A stretch of DNA of 64,000 nucleotides from Anaspis maculata. Lineage: Eukaryota > Arthropoda > Insecta > Coleoptera > Scraptiidae. The notes beneath the pieces were generated by a model. It was not told the origin of the DNA and searched no databases. It worked only from the letters and a program-made list of their open reading frames with translations. This document shows, in pieces, positions 23,001 to 38,000 of this stretch. Position numbers and translations under genes: made by a program. The stretch spans positions 62,121,416 through 62,185,415 of the forward strand of contig OX421966.1 of the NCBI GenBank assembly GCA_949128115.1. Reading direction: 5' to 3'. Each line of letters opens with the position of its first letter. Within the stretch, counting starts at the first letter, position 1.

Positions 23001-26000
23001 TGTCACATGAAATCCGTGTGCCTGTATCACTTTGATCCTCATTAAAATTAGAGAGGAGAATATCAGAAAAATAACCTCTCATTCGTGGTACGGTTTTTAT
23101 CTCAGTAATTATTATTACTAATAATAATAAATGTATTTTTTGTTTTGACAATTGGTGATGTGCACCAATGGAATGCAACTGTGCAGAAAAAATAACTTTG
23201 AAGATCAACTTGAAAATGAGATTATGACGACCTAATTGGAATGAGAAGGTGACATCTCTAATCGTATTTTTTACATGATTAGTATTCATTAAAACATTAT
23301 GATAGCTCAGAATCAACAAGATGTGCGTACTTAGGTAAGTACTGAAAAAGTACTGCATTGCTATGAACCGATAAAATCAATTTGAACGAAGCAGATGAAA
23401 AAAAAAATCGTTTTTATTGCAAAAATAGCAATATCGCATGTAGGCCAATCGACAAGATTCTGGATTTATTGGGCGAAGTTGATGGAACATTGTTCCATCT
23501 GGCACATGGGCCTCGCTATTGGGCCCATTGTACGGCTCCTAGACCAGCCGGACTAACCGGGCCACAATATGGTGCCTGGATGTTTGATGGTCGGTCCATC
23601 CAAGCATTAAAGCCGACAAGCACACAGTTGACCAGGACTGCACTGTCGGTTTTCCTTCACATATTGCCGTACTGACGGTTGCAAGCATGTTATACTTGGG
23701 AGGTTTGCCTAGGATTACTCGAGGAGGAGTTTTAGCCAGGTCAGATCAGAGGAGACCTGCCAACGGCTTGCCCACTGGCACTACCCACCGGCGGTCTCCC
23801 ATCCAACTATTGGCCACGCTGAGCGTTGCTGCAGTCGAGTTATCACCCCACTGGAACGGTGTACTAAACGCTATGCCCTCCTCTTCATAATACATCATTT
23901 AATTATGAATTGTGATGTTGGCGTGGCGGGATGAGGAATAAGGTATAGTATGGAATTATGCCTAAGTACTCGCACATTAAACTTTCAACTATCGAACTGG
24001 AACGAAGAGTTCGAACCTAAATAAATTTATGGAAATCGAATGGGTAGGTACCTTCAACACTACAATGCGAAGACCCACCCACACCGACCACCTTTATTCA
24101 TTGATAATGTGGAAGAGACACAAACAAAATCCTTCGTCCCGACGTGTAACCTTTCGCACTTTCCAGAAATAGGCATTCGGGATAAGTGTTTAGGATTTCT
24201 CTAGATTTTCGGTTTTCCCTAATTAAATAAAACGGGGGACTGCGGTTCGTGGCTCCCTGACCGAATCATATTTTCTAAAAATATGGCTCCGACCAGCACA
24301 GTTACCAAAGGCTCGGTTCAACAGATCCAGATTTTCTTTCAACCGGTACTTTCGTCTTGAATGAAGCGAATTTTGGTCCTTCGACTCCTTTTTAATTTTT
24401 TCCATCATTTATAAACTGGTCGGCCAAACTAAAGCGCACTTCTTTTGTTAAGGATCAGTGAACGCAAGATGTTGATTAGGGTCCTACCGTTATTCAGACA
24501 CGATTTTGCCTAAACTGCTGGACAACGAAGTTGTCGGTATCGGAAAAATGGTCCAACTTTGGAGGTTGCCATCTCTCGGTTGCCGATTGCGATTTCCATT
24601 TTGTTTGTTGCGTTAACTAGCCTAATCTTTCCGTAACCCATCCCAATAGTAAATGTTGAAAAACTTCATGTGAGTTTTCTACAGGGTGATACGTAAAATA
24701 GTGTAGAATTGCAACGACTTCATCGTTCCCCCATTTTTCAAAAATATATTTTTTTAATTTTCGAATACAAAAATTATGAAGTGTGGTGTCTTATCTCGAA
24801 ACGGTTTTGGAATTTCCCGGATTGGAAGTCTAACATTGAAGATATAAATTTTTATGTTGAATGTTACAGATTTACGAAACTCGGGCATAGCACAAGCACA
24901 AAAAGTATAACATCCAGAGGGGCTTTACTTTACTCGGACACTGAAATTTCACATCGTTACCATGTTCAGGGGCTTAAATCTGCAAATAGAACATGTTTCA
25001 CATCTGAAATTCTGATGAAATTCTGACAAAATTCAACGTACGAAAAACAGGCAGGGACAACCACTTAAAAATGTGCCCCCTGCTTGGCCCCACACCAAAT
25101 ATTCGGGTTGTGTTGAGGGTGAAATTGACCTAGACTGTTGTACGAACAATCTTACAAATACAAAATACAATACAAATTTTATTGTTTCTCAACTACACAG
25201 GCTGTAGTATAAACAAAATAGATATGTTAACATGTAGGTACTATGTGTTATGTAATCGACTGCATCATTCTGTAGGGAGGTACGAAGTTTCCGGGGAAAA
25301 AAACAAAGCCAAGGCACCTGATAAAGGTAAAATCAATGATGATAATGTGTGACCCACGAGTTAAAAAAAAAACAATCTTGCTCAATGTCAACATCCATTA
25401 ATCAAAAGTGACTGAATCTCGAGTGCCAACAAGGCAAATCTGTAACATTCAAAAAAAAAATTATATCTTCGATGTTAGACTTCCAATCCAGATAATTCCA
25501 AAACCGTTGCGAGGTAAGACACCACACTTCAAGAATTTTGTATTAGAATACATGAACAAAATTTTTTCGACAAATGGGGGTACGATGAAGTCGGTACAAT
25601 TTTGCAGCATTTTACGTATCACCCTGTAGAAATTTTACATGAAGTTTCTCAACATTCACTTCCACAGGATAGGTCACGAAAGCATTAGGCTAATTGACAC
25701 GATAAACAAAACGGAAATCGCATCCGGCAATCGGAAGTTATTGGTCTTCAAAGTCGAACCATTTTTCCGATACCCAGCAGTTTAGTTCGGTTCTCAAGAC
25801 TATGAGCTATCCATCAAGAATTTGCTGAAATGCAGGAGGTGAAACACATACTTATAATAAATGCTTCCAATTTCCTAGTTATGTCTAGTCATGACATGAA
25901 ACACTTAGTAACAAGAAAGTGATTCTGATTACCTTCTATCGAGATAAATATTTGAATTTGATATCAACATGTTGATTCTTTATTGAATAGGTATAGGTAG

Positions 26001-29000
26001 ATTTCTACATCCAGATTATGAATTTGCACTCAATAGAATGAAAATTTTTGATTTCAAAAGTCCTGAGATTTTTAGTGCTACCGACTTTTTTCAACAGTAA
26101 TGATTCTTTTTTACAGTGGTCGTACAAATTTCGGTCGAACGTTTGAGCATTGGGAGATTCGCGCGCTGTTGAAATTGGCGGCATAATGAGTCGTAGCGTT
26201 TTTTTCGTTGGGAGGTTTGAGATTATGTCATTTAAGGGTTGAAAGCTTGGAAAAATTGACCGTGTCATGCGTGGAAATGCGACTCAGGGGCCGCAGAAAA
26301 ACGTTATCGTCGTTTAGACGTTAGAACAGCATGTTTCCATCACGACACTATTTGGAGCGACGGCCTCGCAGTTTTCAGTTTGAAGCGTGGAGAAATCGAA
26401 CTCACTTCAAGCCGTTGGAAATGTTTTTCCCAACTGTCAAATGTAACAGGCTGTCCCGATTTTTTTTGTTCATTAGCGAAAATTGAATATAGGTCAGAAA
26501 ATTGCACTACTTTCTAATAAAATGGAGAAAATCGTCAAACGTCACGTCCCGCAAAAATTGACCGTTCATTTGTAGCTGAAATTCGTGAAAAATGCGTTTC
26601 TCTGTCATGAATTATCGTGTCGAATGAGTTTTATTTGCGTGATTCATTATTAAACATAGTTTAAGGGACTTTCTATAGTTATATGTTCATACTTGGAAAA
26701 CTTATGGTGCTATTCTGTAAAAAATAACATTCCATAAACGCTCTGTTATGTAAAAATTCGTGTCAGCCATTGGCTGTTGCCTAGGTAATAACAACGTAAC
26801 AGAGCCTTTATGGAATGTAATTTTTTAGAGAATCGCACCATTAGAACCAAAATCTCTAAGGTCACTTGGATCACAGTTCAGCTGGACATACTATACCTAC
26901 TAAATTAGAAACAATATTTGTAACGTTGCAATATCACGGGTTCGGCCGTTTTTCATGTATCGCTCTTCTATTTACATAATTGAGTAATAATTATCCCTGT
27001 ACTATAAAGTGATTAGTTTAATCTGCTGTTTGTTAGTTTATTCTGTAGTTAATTTCCATTGCTTTGACAGAGTGCTTGTTCTGCGTGCATCAACATTTCA
27101 CGACCTTTTTTTTTTTTCAATGTTGACAAATCAATAATTGAATTATCCACTGTTTACTAAATAATGAGAGTAATGAGATTAAATAGCATGTAAATATTTA
27201 CGAATTGACAATCGAACAATTTCAAACAAGAGATAAGAAATGCTTTGATTGAATAATCATGATGTTTAAAGGAAAAATCCAACTTTCGTGCTTTGTCACA
27301 CCAAAAAAAAAAAACTGATTCTCCTGAAAATGGGCAGTAAAATGGGCCATCATTGTATGGTTTTTTGAGCATAATTTCAGGAAAATTCTGAATTAGAAAG
27401 TGCAAATTTGGAAGAATTTCTAGCTCCTACGAAACTACTTTTCAATATCGTTATACCTAATAAAGAGGAAAAGTATGACCCTATCATAAACCTTGACAGC
27501 ATCAGTCGCCATGTCGATATCATTCTTTACTGTTTAAAAAATTCAAGTATTGGCTAGTGCGAAATATTTGTTTTCATCCTCACCTACAAGAACATGAAGA
27601 ATTGGCGCGTTTATGTCGTTTCCCACATTTTCGCATCAGCTCATTCCATTTATGAAGTTGAAATTGCGATAATTCTACTTTTAGAAGAATGTCAGACAAA
27701 AAAGTGACCAATTTTCATTGCCTTGTTCAACAGCGGGTTTTCCAATTTTTCCAACCGATATAACTAGTAAACGAAAAATAGATTGGACTGTAGCAGTATT
27801 TCGAGATTTTGAATGCGGAACCGCAGGTGAGAATCCTGAAGACATTTTGTTATCAGGAGCGGTAAGAAGGTTTTCAGCTCTCAGTTGTACCAGTTCCAGG
27901 AGAAATGAAGTAGGCAGCGGCAAAAATATTTCGCGCAACTATTCTCACCTCACGACAAGCGGTGTTCAAATTATTTTGGACCGGCATCTTGCTTTTTCAC
28001 TTTACTGGAGTAGACCCTTTTATAAGGTCATCGTCCTTCATAGTGAGTGTTTAAACAGAGCGTCCTACGCAAAGTACTTTTTGCAGCCAAAACAATAAAT
28101 TGACTCACTTTGATTGAAACTGAAACACCCTGTATTTCAAATCGAAATGAAATCAATAGGGAAAAAAACGTGTTTGAATGAAAAGAGATCTTATTGGGAA
28201 GATGTTTGCAAAAAATGCAGGCTTACAAAATCTCTGTACAGGGCAACGATTCAATTTCCGATTCTATCCGATTCTATAAAACAAAAAATTGAAAAATTTG
28301 TATTTTAAATAAGAAATGCATGGAGCTTTGGGTAGCCTCAGCAACAAACTGCTGCTTCTAGACTGACCACTTTTAGTAAGTATAGGTGCAGACGGACCGG
28401 TCAAGACAGGGGCCATCTCAAGATAAGACGAACAGACGAAAACAAACTCTTACAGATAAAGCCACTTCTTCTAGAAACGATATCGAACAAATCCGACTTT
28501 TTTCGACCGTGTCCAACAAACGAAAGTTTCGAAATAAATCCCTAATAATGACTATCATCTAAGTATGCTTGAAAAAAAAAATTGTGAAACCATTACTTTT
28601 GCCAATCCTCAGCTATAGCTGCGCGTAAACCAAAATTGGTAGCGTGTAGCAGTAGAGTAGGCAGCCTCTGGTAGGTAGTAGCAGTCATAATCCAATGAGT
28701 GTGACGTCACGGCATATCCAAAGCTCGCACATATTACATTAGCACATTCAAGAGGCCATATTATCGAAACACGCACACAAATTTTGGTTCGCACTTTGCC
28801 ACTTCAGGTGGGCGCTCTAGCACTAACCATCATCCCGATGTGGACTGAATGGAAACGGCAGTATGTGGGTTGAAATTTCAGATTGTTATTGGAGCTGATG
28901 CAACTTTTCAATGGCTTGCCGCAGTTTGTGATGATGCGGGTTTTCGAGGATGTTGCATCATTCACCCTTTTGTTGCTACATACGCTTCGAGTACCTAGTT

Positions 29001-32000
29001 ATTTCCATTAACTACTAGTTATTTGCTATTTGTCAGTTAGTGCAGTATAATCCTATCGCCAAGGAATGTCCCACGAAAACTACCCCTAAATACGCTAACT
29101 GTACGCTATCTTCCACCATGCTTGAATCGCAACCGTGTTTGGATTGGTCGCCAATAGCTTGCCTGGGAGAATTTCATGAAAGGGCCTTCAACAACAGGTT
29201 GATACTGACAGACCAATGACCGTGATAGAAGGCTCTAACCACCAATTTCATTCCAGTTTTGTCGTGGCGTTAATGTTTCTGTGCAATTTTCAACAAAAAC
29301 GGGGTTTCACGAAGTAAGGGGAGCTCCTGATGTGATTTTCAGTGCTCGAAATTTGATCGCCATCGGTTGAACGGTTAAAAAGTTATGCCAAAGAATCGAT
29401 TCAAACATTAAACAACGCCCTGTAGCTTTGTGACGGAGCATTTTAGAACATCCATGTCATAATATGATATGAATTTGTACAAGTTTTGTGGTAGAAATGT
29501 AGCCAGATTCGACAATTATTTTGATCTCTCAAGATTCAGTATCAATGTACAGATAAAAAAAAATTTGCACCACTATGATTCCCGGGAATCTGAAGTACTG
29601 ACAGATTGGAGCGGCCAGCGTTGTCACTCGACATGAACCCTATTGAACATGCTTGGGATTAGCTAAAGAGGGCTGTGGGACGCCGAAGAAACCTGCCGCG
29701 TACTGTTTCTGAGATTCGAGTAGGCGCCATTGAAGAACGGGATGATTTGGAGCGGCAGAGCCTCAATGACTTAGTGGATAGCATGCTTTGTCGAGGGCGG
29801 GCTTGTCGACTTGCAAGACGTGAAATTACCCGTTAATGTGTCACTATAAGATTCCCTCTGAACAATTTAATCAAGAAGAACTTTTTTCAAAATTTGCTAC
29901 TTTTTGTTTCTATTAGTTCTGCTTTTTCTTGTGTGTATTGTTTTGCTTAGAGATTAGAAATCTTTCTTCTTCTTCTTCTATACTCCAAAGATTGTATTTA
30001 TCACGGCGCTGGAAGAAAATTATACACGATTTCCATGTTACTACATCTCACCGCTATGAAGTTGTTGGAGATAAGATTCACTCCGTGATGTTTTTGACGG
30101 CAGAAATGACTAATGCACAATGTACATAGACTCGATACGCATTAAAGAGAGCATAAACGTCATAATTGGTTTCCTCGCAGTTTTCAATGTTGCGGGGAAG
30201 TAAGTTTCTTCTACTACAGCAGTTTTCGATGTGGCAAATGGATGGTTTTCGGCGAACTGCACTAACTACTCTACGTCCGCTCGTGTGCTATCTTGCAGCG
30301 CCGAAGCCTGGTCGTTAACGTCAGTCGTGCCTTCCGTCCCACGTTTTAAATTGAAAACTGTTGTTTTAGAACAGCTATTTCATGCACCACGTGTTGCAAT
30401 GACCAGCCTTCCTGAAGTTTCGCGATGGCAAACCTTCTTTAAGACAGTATTTGAGCAAAATATTTATTGTGCGAGCCACTGAATACAGGGTGATTCACCA
30501 CCAAATGGACATAGCTCAAGGGCAGGTCCAGTTTTTCCAGGCGAACCTGGATCTGGCTTTGAAATTTTTCTAACGTTGTTCGTTTCGAAGCTACAGGATG
30601 ATTCATGTATTTCGTAGAATTTTTTGACAGGCCATAACTTTTGAACAACCCAACAGATTGGTTTGAAATTTTGTGGGTTTATTCTTCTATTGATATCTGA
30701 CACATCGCTCCATCAAAGAGTTCAAAATTTCCAGGGCCGGCCTTGGAAAAAAAAATTTGAAAGCTTTTTTCAAAAAAGACACTCTGTATGCATATTATTA
30801 AAAATTCATTTTCATATTCAGAAACAACATGAAACATGCTATCAATATCGCGAAAAAAATTGCTTGGCACCATTAAGCTGTCAAAAGAAAATTGATCATC
30901 CTGATGATTTTTGAGGTTAGGATTTTTTGTAAATTAATATTTCAAAATATTTACAAAGATTAATTATGGCCCCAAATTTCAGCCATTTCGTCATAAAAAG
31001 AAAAATGACATTTTTCTCGTTTTCTCAGTAGTAACAAAAAGTTTCAGCCGAATTTAAAAAAAATTATTATAACGTCCCTCTGCTTCACTTCTATCCCAAA
31101 TTGAGCTAAATTTGAGGAACAAATCAAAAAATCTTTGAAAATTTTGATGAAATTTTTTGTTACTTCTGAGAAAACGAGAAAAATGTCATTTTCATGTGTC
31201 TGACAGAACGGCTCAAATTCAGGGCCATAATAGATCATTTGCAAGTATTTGAAAATATTAATTTAGAAAAAATCCCAACCTCAAAAATCTTGCGATTGTC
31301 AAAATTTTCTTGACAGCTCAATGGTGCCAAGCAATTTTTTTTGCGATATTATTAGCATGTTTGATGTAGTTTCCGATTTTGAAAATGAAATTCGAAGAAT
31401 ATGCATACAGAATGTCTTTTTCAGAAAAAAGCTTTAGAGTTTCTTTTACAAGGCCGGCCCTGGAAACTTCAAACTGTTTGATAGGGCGATGTGTCAGATA
31501 TCAATGGAAGAATCAACCCACAAAATTTCAATCCAATCCATTTGGTCGTTCTGAAGATACGGCTTGTCAAAAAATTCGACAACATACATGAATCACCCTG
31601 TAACTTCGAAACTAACAGTGTTAGAAAAATTTCAAAGCCAGATCCTGGTTCGCCTGGTAAAACTGGACCTACCCTCAGGCTATGTCCATTTGGTGGTGAA
31701 TCACCCTGTACATATAGCCTCATAGCTGACAAAAACTGTTCAAACTGCTAGCTACTGCTGTTTAAGCCGGTCGATAGCTCAATCCTTCAGCTCCGACTCT
31801 CATTCTCTCTTCATTTCACCACTAAAGGCATTAAGAAAGACCTCATCTACATGGTTTCTGAATTTCCCGCCTATCTCTTTTATTTACAGGGTGATCTGAA
31901 GAAGCAGATTTTTGGTTCTTCGGTGACTTGGTTTTCCAGTAATAACCTTTTCCCAGGTCAACCGATTTTCACAATCTAGGGTTCGTGCTGACGCTAAAAC

Positions 32001-35000
32001 TTCAGTAGGAAGACCTGAGGATCAGAATCGACTGAAGGCTAACATTCAGAATGCAGAGTTGCACCAGAAATGACCCAAATCCGAATAGATCCCGACATTC
32101 CGTTTGAAATGAAGATCTTTTTTATGAAAATCAACTTACTTTCGAACAAATCATTGATGCACATGACCTCATCCCGTCCAAGTATGGCGTAAAACGTTGA
32201 AGAAACCACGGCGTTAAGAGCATCATGCCCACGATCGACGTACAGGTGATCCACCGAGAATCCCCCCGTTAGAACTACCCCGTTGTAATAAATTGGCAGG
32301 AAAAGAAATTTTTCGCAAACTTTTTTCCCGTAGAATTCAAATTGGACACCAAACTTTTTTGACACCCTTTATTTAAATATTGGAGATGATGCGGTATTTT
32401 CTTTTGTGTCCGAATAGGTATTAGGTCTCTTTTTAGCCCAGGCATTTTAGGTCAAAAATCGACAAAACCTAGAAATAATTCGCCTAAGGCTGAATTTTTG
32501 CACATTGACAGTTTGGACCTAGTACAACAACATATCAAAATACCCAAGCTTTCCCCCGTCCGCGTCTTTGATTTTCAGGTCCTCAGGTTCTTGAAGTTGC
32601 ATCGCTGATCTTCGACTCATGCCGTAGCATTATTCTTGGACCGATCAAGCTCAGTTTGGGCTTGAATTGAAGAAAAAAATCAAACAATGATTTTCTGGTG
32701 CAAAAAGCCCACATCCGGTGCGCAGCAAGCCGGCAGACCCGCGAAATTCAAAATTAATGCTGCTATTCGCGACCTCTTCTCACGGAATTCTCGCTTTGTA
32801 CCGTCTGTTGAAAATGAATAGTGACAAACCAGTAGTCAATGCATTCAGCAATTTTTTAGCTTTCCAAGTGTGTATCTATGGTGCCTGTGGGAGCACCGGT
32901 TGCAAATATCTCTGCAACCGCTCGGTCTGCAAATCTTTGAAAATAATTCAGGAGCCATTAGAATAAAGTGTACTCTTCACGAAAATCATCCACTTAATAT
33001 ATAATTTGGTTTCTCGAGTTTGAAAAATCGATTTGAACCTGAGTCGGCGCAGCGCAGCGTCTACTGATGACCTGAACACTACAGCATGCACCTGTAAAGG
33101 AAAATAGCCTAAACTATTGAAGAAATAATGACTCATCTCTGAGAATGCGAGGATCTGTGCAGAATTGAATTCCCTATAAGATTCGCCGTGAATCTCACCA
33201 CAGGGTTTTGAGTTATATGAGAGGAGAGGTAACATTCCCATTTGAAATATAGAGTATGAATTTTGCTGAAATATTATGCCCGTCCTCGAATAACTCAAAA
33301 TCTTGCAGCGCAATTCATGGCGATTTGAATTTTGTTCAGGGAACTCAGTTCTGCACAGATCTTCGAAGTTTGAGAGATGAGCCATCATTTTTTCATTAGT
33401 TTGAGGTATTTTTATTTAAAGATGCATGATGTAGTGTTCTGGACATTAGTAGAGGCGGCACCGGACCGGCTCAGGTTCAAATCGATTTTTTAGACTCGAA
33501 AAACAAAATTAAACATCGAGTTGATGAGTTTTCGTGAAGAATACACTCCAATCTAATGACCCCTGAAATATTTCCTGAAAGATGAACATCTCTAACAGTA
33601 ACAAAAGATCGGTAAAATTGTCAAAGTTCAAGTTCAAAGTAACTTGAAGTGTTTCAAGGTTACTTGTTCAAACTTGTTCTTATCCAAATTTACACAAGGG
33701 ATTCAAGTTCAGGAAACTGAATTCAGTGGGAAAAGATACCTAACTTGTCGTGATCGCTTCTACATAGCCAGGAAAACAAAATTAACCACCCAGCAGAGCT
33801 TGGCCCTCCCACGACTCCCCTTCAAGAATGATCGACACTTTTTCTGCCAAAATGGCATAAACGGGATATGATGCGTCGAATTATAATGTATTGGCGTCCA
33901 ATGGATTGACGGATTTCATCTCCTCCATTCTTAGCTGCAATTTTTTACCGTAGCGTTAATTTTGAATTTCGCGGGTCTGCCGGTTTGCTGCTCACCGGAT
34001 GTGGATTTTTTGCACCAGAAAATCATTGTTTGATCTTTTCTCTTTAATTCAAGCCAAAACTGAGCTTGATCGGTCCAAGAATAATGCTACGGCATGAGTC
34101 GCAGATCAGCGATGCAACTTCAAGAACCTGAGGACCTGAAAATCAAAGACGCGGACAGGGGAAAGTTTGGGTATTTTGATATGTTGTTGTACTAGGTCCA
34201 AGCTGTCAATGTGCAAAAATTCAGCTTTAGGCGAATTATTTCTAGGTCAAAACCTAATTTGACTGGGCTATTTTATTTTGAGGGGAACATCTACGACACG
34301 TTTTGCCGAATTCCTATCTTCAACCCCTTCGCCCCCACCTAACCTTTCAAATTTCAAACAGCATTACCTATCTTGGGATACTTACATCAAACTGAAGATA
34401 TTAAAGTTCTATTTCTGAAAGCACATTTTCAAAAATTTTAAGACCACTTCCCGAATCCTTCTCAAAATTCTCTCGTTGTTAATTAAAAGGAAGTCTTCCC
34501 CTTCATAACTCCCGATTCTTGAGAACAAATTCCCTAGCAAAAACAGATCTTTGTATTTCGAGGAGGACATCTAGAACACGTAATGCCACATGTTCATCTT
34601 TAACCCCTTTGCCCCCCCCCCTCGCTACTTTAAAGGGATTAGGGGATGGGTTTGATTTTTTAAATAAGTTTGATAGAAAGAGAATTTTATCGCATTCAAT
34701 TTGATGTACCACAAAAGAGGTGATGCTATTTGAAATTTAGAGTAGGGTAGGGTGGGGGACGAAGGGGTTGAAGTTGGAAATGTGACACTACGTGTTTTAG
34801 ATGTCCTCCTCGAAATAAAAATCGGCACCTTTCGGCGTTTTCCCGGGAAAAAATTGGCGGCGAGAAATCTGGGGTGGGAAGTTTGAAAATGAACACCTGT
34901 ATAATGATCATAATCAAATATCAAAAATATTATACAGGATGTCCCCGGCTTGAATGCTCTAACTGTAGGGTTGTATTCTTTGGCCAAATACAAGAAAATT

Positions 35001-38000
35001 CTTGTGTCAAACAATTAGAAAATAAAATCTTTTTTTGCTATAACTTAGTATTTACTATTTTCACGAAAACCAAACTTGGTACTATTGATGGACTATTGAT
35101 CAGCTTTCATTTAGGGTTTACCATTACTTTGTTGAAAAACCAGTGACGTAGATATTAGGGTTACCCACCAATTAACCCCGGTTATCTGCACGCCACTGAG
35201 ATAAAATCAATCTTCGATAATATTTTCTGATTCCCCGGACAATTCTAAGCAAAAGAGGTACTCTTTGTCCGAAGCTCTAAAGTCAACCATTTTCAAGAAA
35301 AACGGCATTTTATGCTGAAAAACATAAAAATCGATCATAACAATAAATTGACTGGATTCTATCTTTTCTGGATCTAATTTTTGGATTCTACGTCTAATTT
35401 AGAGAAAAAAGTTACTCTTGCAAAATTTTGATTAGAGGCTTCGTTTTCGAGATATCTGGGTTTGAAACTTTGGAAAACATCTCGAAATTGCCACTTTCAA
35501 AGGCCTAAAAATTGGAATCCAAAGAACTTATGATTTCTCAGCAGAAATAGGTTCTCTAGAATTTCCAAGTTGATAAGCCACCATTTTTTCTGAGAAACGG
35601 GGAGTTTTCAGGGGAAAAAAAATTGGGCCCATTGAAAGTGGTGATTTCAAGATGTTTTCCAAAGTTTCAAACCCAAATATCTCAGAAATGGAGCCTCAGA
35701 TCAAAGTTTTGCAAGAGTAACTTTTTTTTCTAAATTGGACGTAGAATCCAAAAATTAGAATAATTTGGGAAAATAGTTGAGAGGGTGGAAAATAGGGGGG
35801 GAAATATGAAGACACCCCCCATTATCTACGTCGCTATATATTTTTTTTCCAAACACGTTGCTATTATTCGATAGAGACTTATTCTGGTTAACTTTGTTCC
35901 AAATTTGAACAAAATCAGTTGAACGGTTCAAAAGTTATGTAGAAAAATCGATTTTAAAAAGTCAACTTGAACACCCTGTATCTTTTTAACGGAGCATTTC
36001 AGGACATCGAAGTTATATTTTTTCTTGGTCCATTTTTGATGGAGAATCTCCCTTAGAAGTTTATAACCGTAAATGCGGAACACCCTGTATAATCATCAAT
36101 CAATCATGATGTTAAAATGTTTTGAGTTTGCTTCGGCTACCCCAACTATTATTGGGTGCTTGAGAATTTCTTTACCAAGTAGTCAGGGAAAACCCACAAC
36201 TTTGGTCTGGAAAAGTCAGAGAAATTTGACTCCATTGACTAGCGAGAACCCTGACATCCCTCGGGCCAGAGGCTCTCTTGATCGGCGTCATACTCTTAAC
36301 GCCCGTGGTGGCTCCAACGTTTTACATCACACTTGCACACGTACAGGTCGCACACAAAATGGTGGATTATATTACAAGTTGAAAGAATAAGCGATTATAA
36401 GCAAGTAAGATGTTCGGTGTACAAGCGCTTGCGCGAGTGAGATTAGTTCTCACGTGTTTATATTGGCATTTCGCTCAAGTGTGTTATACGACGTTTTATC
36501 CTAGAGTAGTGGCTCAAGCTTGTGACAAACTACTTCGCTCAAATTGAAAAGATATTCCGCCAAATTATTCAAGCAATGGTTTGTTTTGATGGATATGTGT
36601 GAAAGGCATGTATAATGACTCACTTTAGTCACTTGTGGATAATAGGCTTGATTCCATAAGTGAATTGTTATGGTAATCACCGTGCTTAGATGAAATTGCT
36701 AGGGCAACGGGCCTTCCTACTGACTGTCGTCATAGCCATTTGACAGTAACCACGGTGATTACCATAACCATTCCCTCCTGGAATCAGGCCGGATAGCTCA
36801 CTTTATCACTGAAAACAAATGTATAATGGTGTTATTATAAACTACTGAGAGATAAATTGTATTATACTCTGCCACGTCATCAGTTTCAAAATCAGCTCAC
36901 ATCTGAGATCTGAAGCTATGGTTACGAGACTTGTGAGCTTTGAAGCAGGCATTGAAGCGAATCTTTTGTAAAATGACAGCCCGTCGTTATGAAAAAGCAA
37001 TCATTGTAAAGTCGGAGGGCATTATTTGTTGAATAACGTGCCTTGAATCAGAATTGTTATGATTGAAACGAGAATAATTGTATGGCGTAACGAGGCGTAA
37101 CTTCACGTGAATGAGAATACAGAAGTTCAAACACCGACTTTGAGTCTTTTTTCGCGCGGCTGTTATCAACAATTATCAAAAAATTAATAGCGACTCTCAA
37201 GCCATTTTTTTTTGTACTAACCTAACAGTACCTCTTTCAAGTACGCAAGACGTGTAATACCTAAATAAAAAATTTTCACCATGTCAACGTACCCAGCGTG
37301 CTGATAAACGGCTTTGCTCGCTTGTATTGCATCAAGCTCGGTGCGAAAGCCAGCGCGGGCACAAACGTGCTTGATAAACCAGTTTTTAACGTGTACCGCC
37401 AACTATCTATCGACTACTCTTTAAATAGTGATGTTTCCACTGAATTCTGAAATCTATAGTCTGTTCAGCGATAGAACGGACTTTTTTAAATTTCAGCGAT
37501 GCAATCTATAGCAAATAAAAGCACCAAAGACTGTAACAACATGGGCGCGTTTGGAACTAATATTAGTTTTGTTCGGTTGGTAGTTTTACCCGGGCAAATT
37601 ATTCCTACGCCAAGCCAATCAATGGCATTACATTCAGCGAGTTTCACACTTACGTACGATTTCTAACCTCCATTTCTCTATGATGTTTGTTATTTTTAGT
37701 CGGCTCGGCTGTTGTGAGTGTTGTGTAAAAAAATCAGCTTCATTCAAAAAAGTATTTTCTCAGTCATTAAAATTGGTATCAAACTGGTGTCATTTAAAAT
37801 TACCATAGCACTTAGCTGTGATTAGCGGAAATAAGCACCTCTTTCTAGCTGGAATTTTAAATTTCGCGGGTAACGCTCGGGACTACTTTTTAAGCGGAGG
37901 AATCTGGTGGTCCTTTCTATGAGTGTATAGAGTATACTCGCACTTTTCTGATGGTTCGCACCATCAGTTAGGCAAAACCAAATAGCCCATAACTAAGGAG

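Noticed and set aside
27718..28098. 126-codon plus-strand frame in intron 8
   Set aside because: No domain or codon bias. A frame of this size is not remarkable in so long an intron.
19010..31751. Many 60-90-codon frames that recur in near-identical form (e.g. [14 protein letters not shown])
   Set aside because: They are produced by the foldback arms and their inverse copies, not by a conserved gene family.
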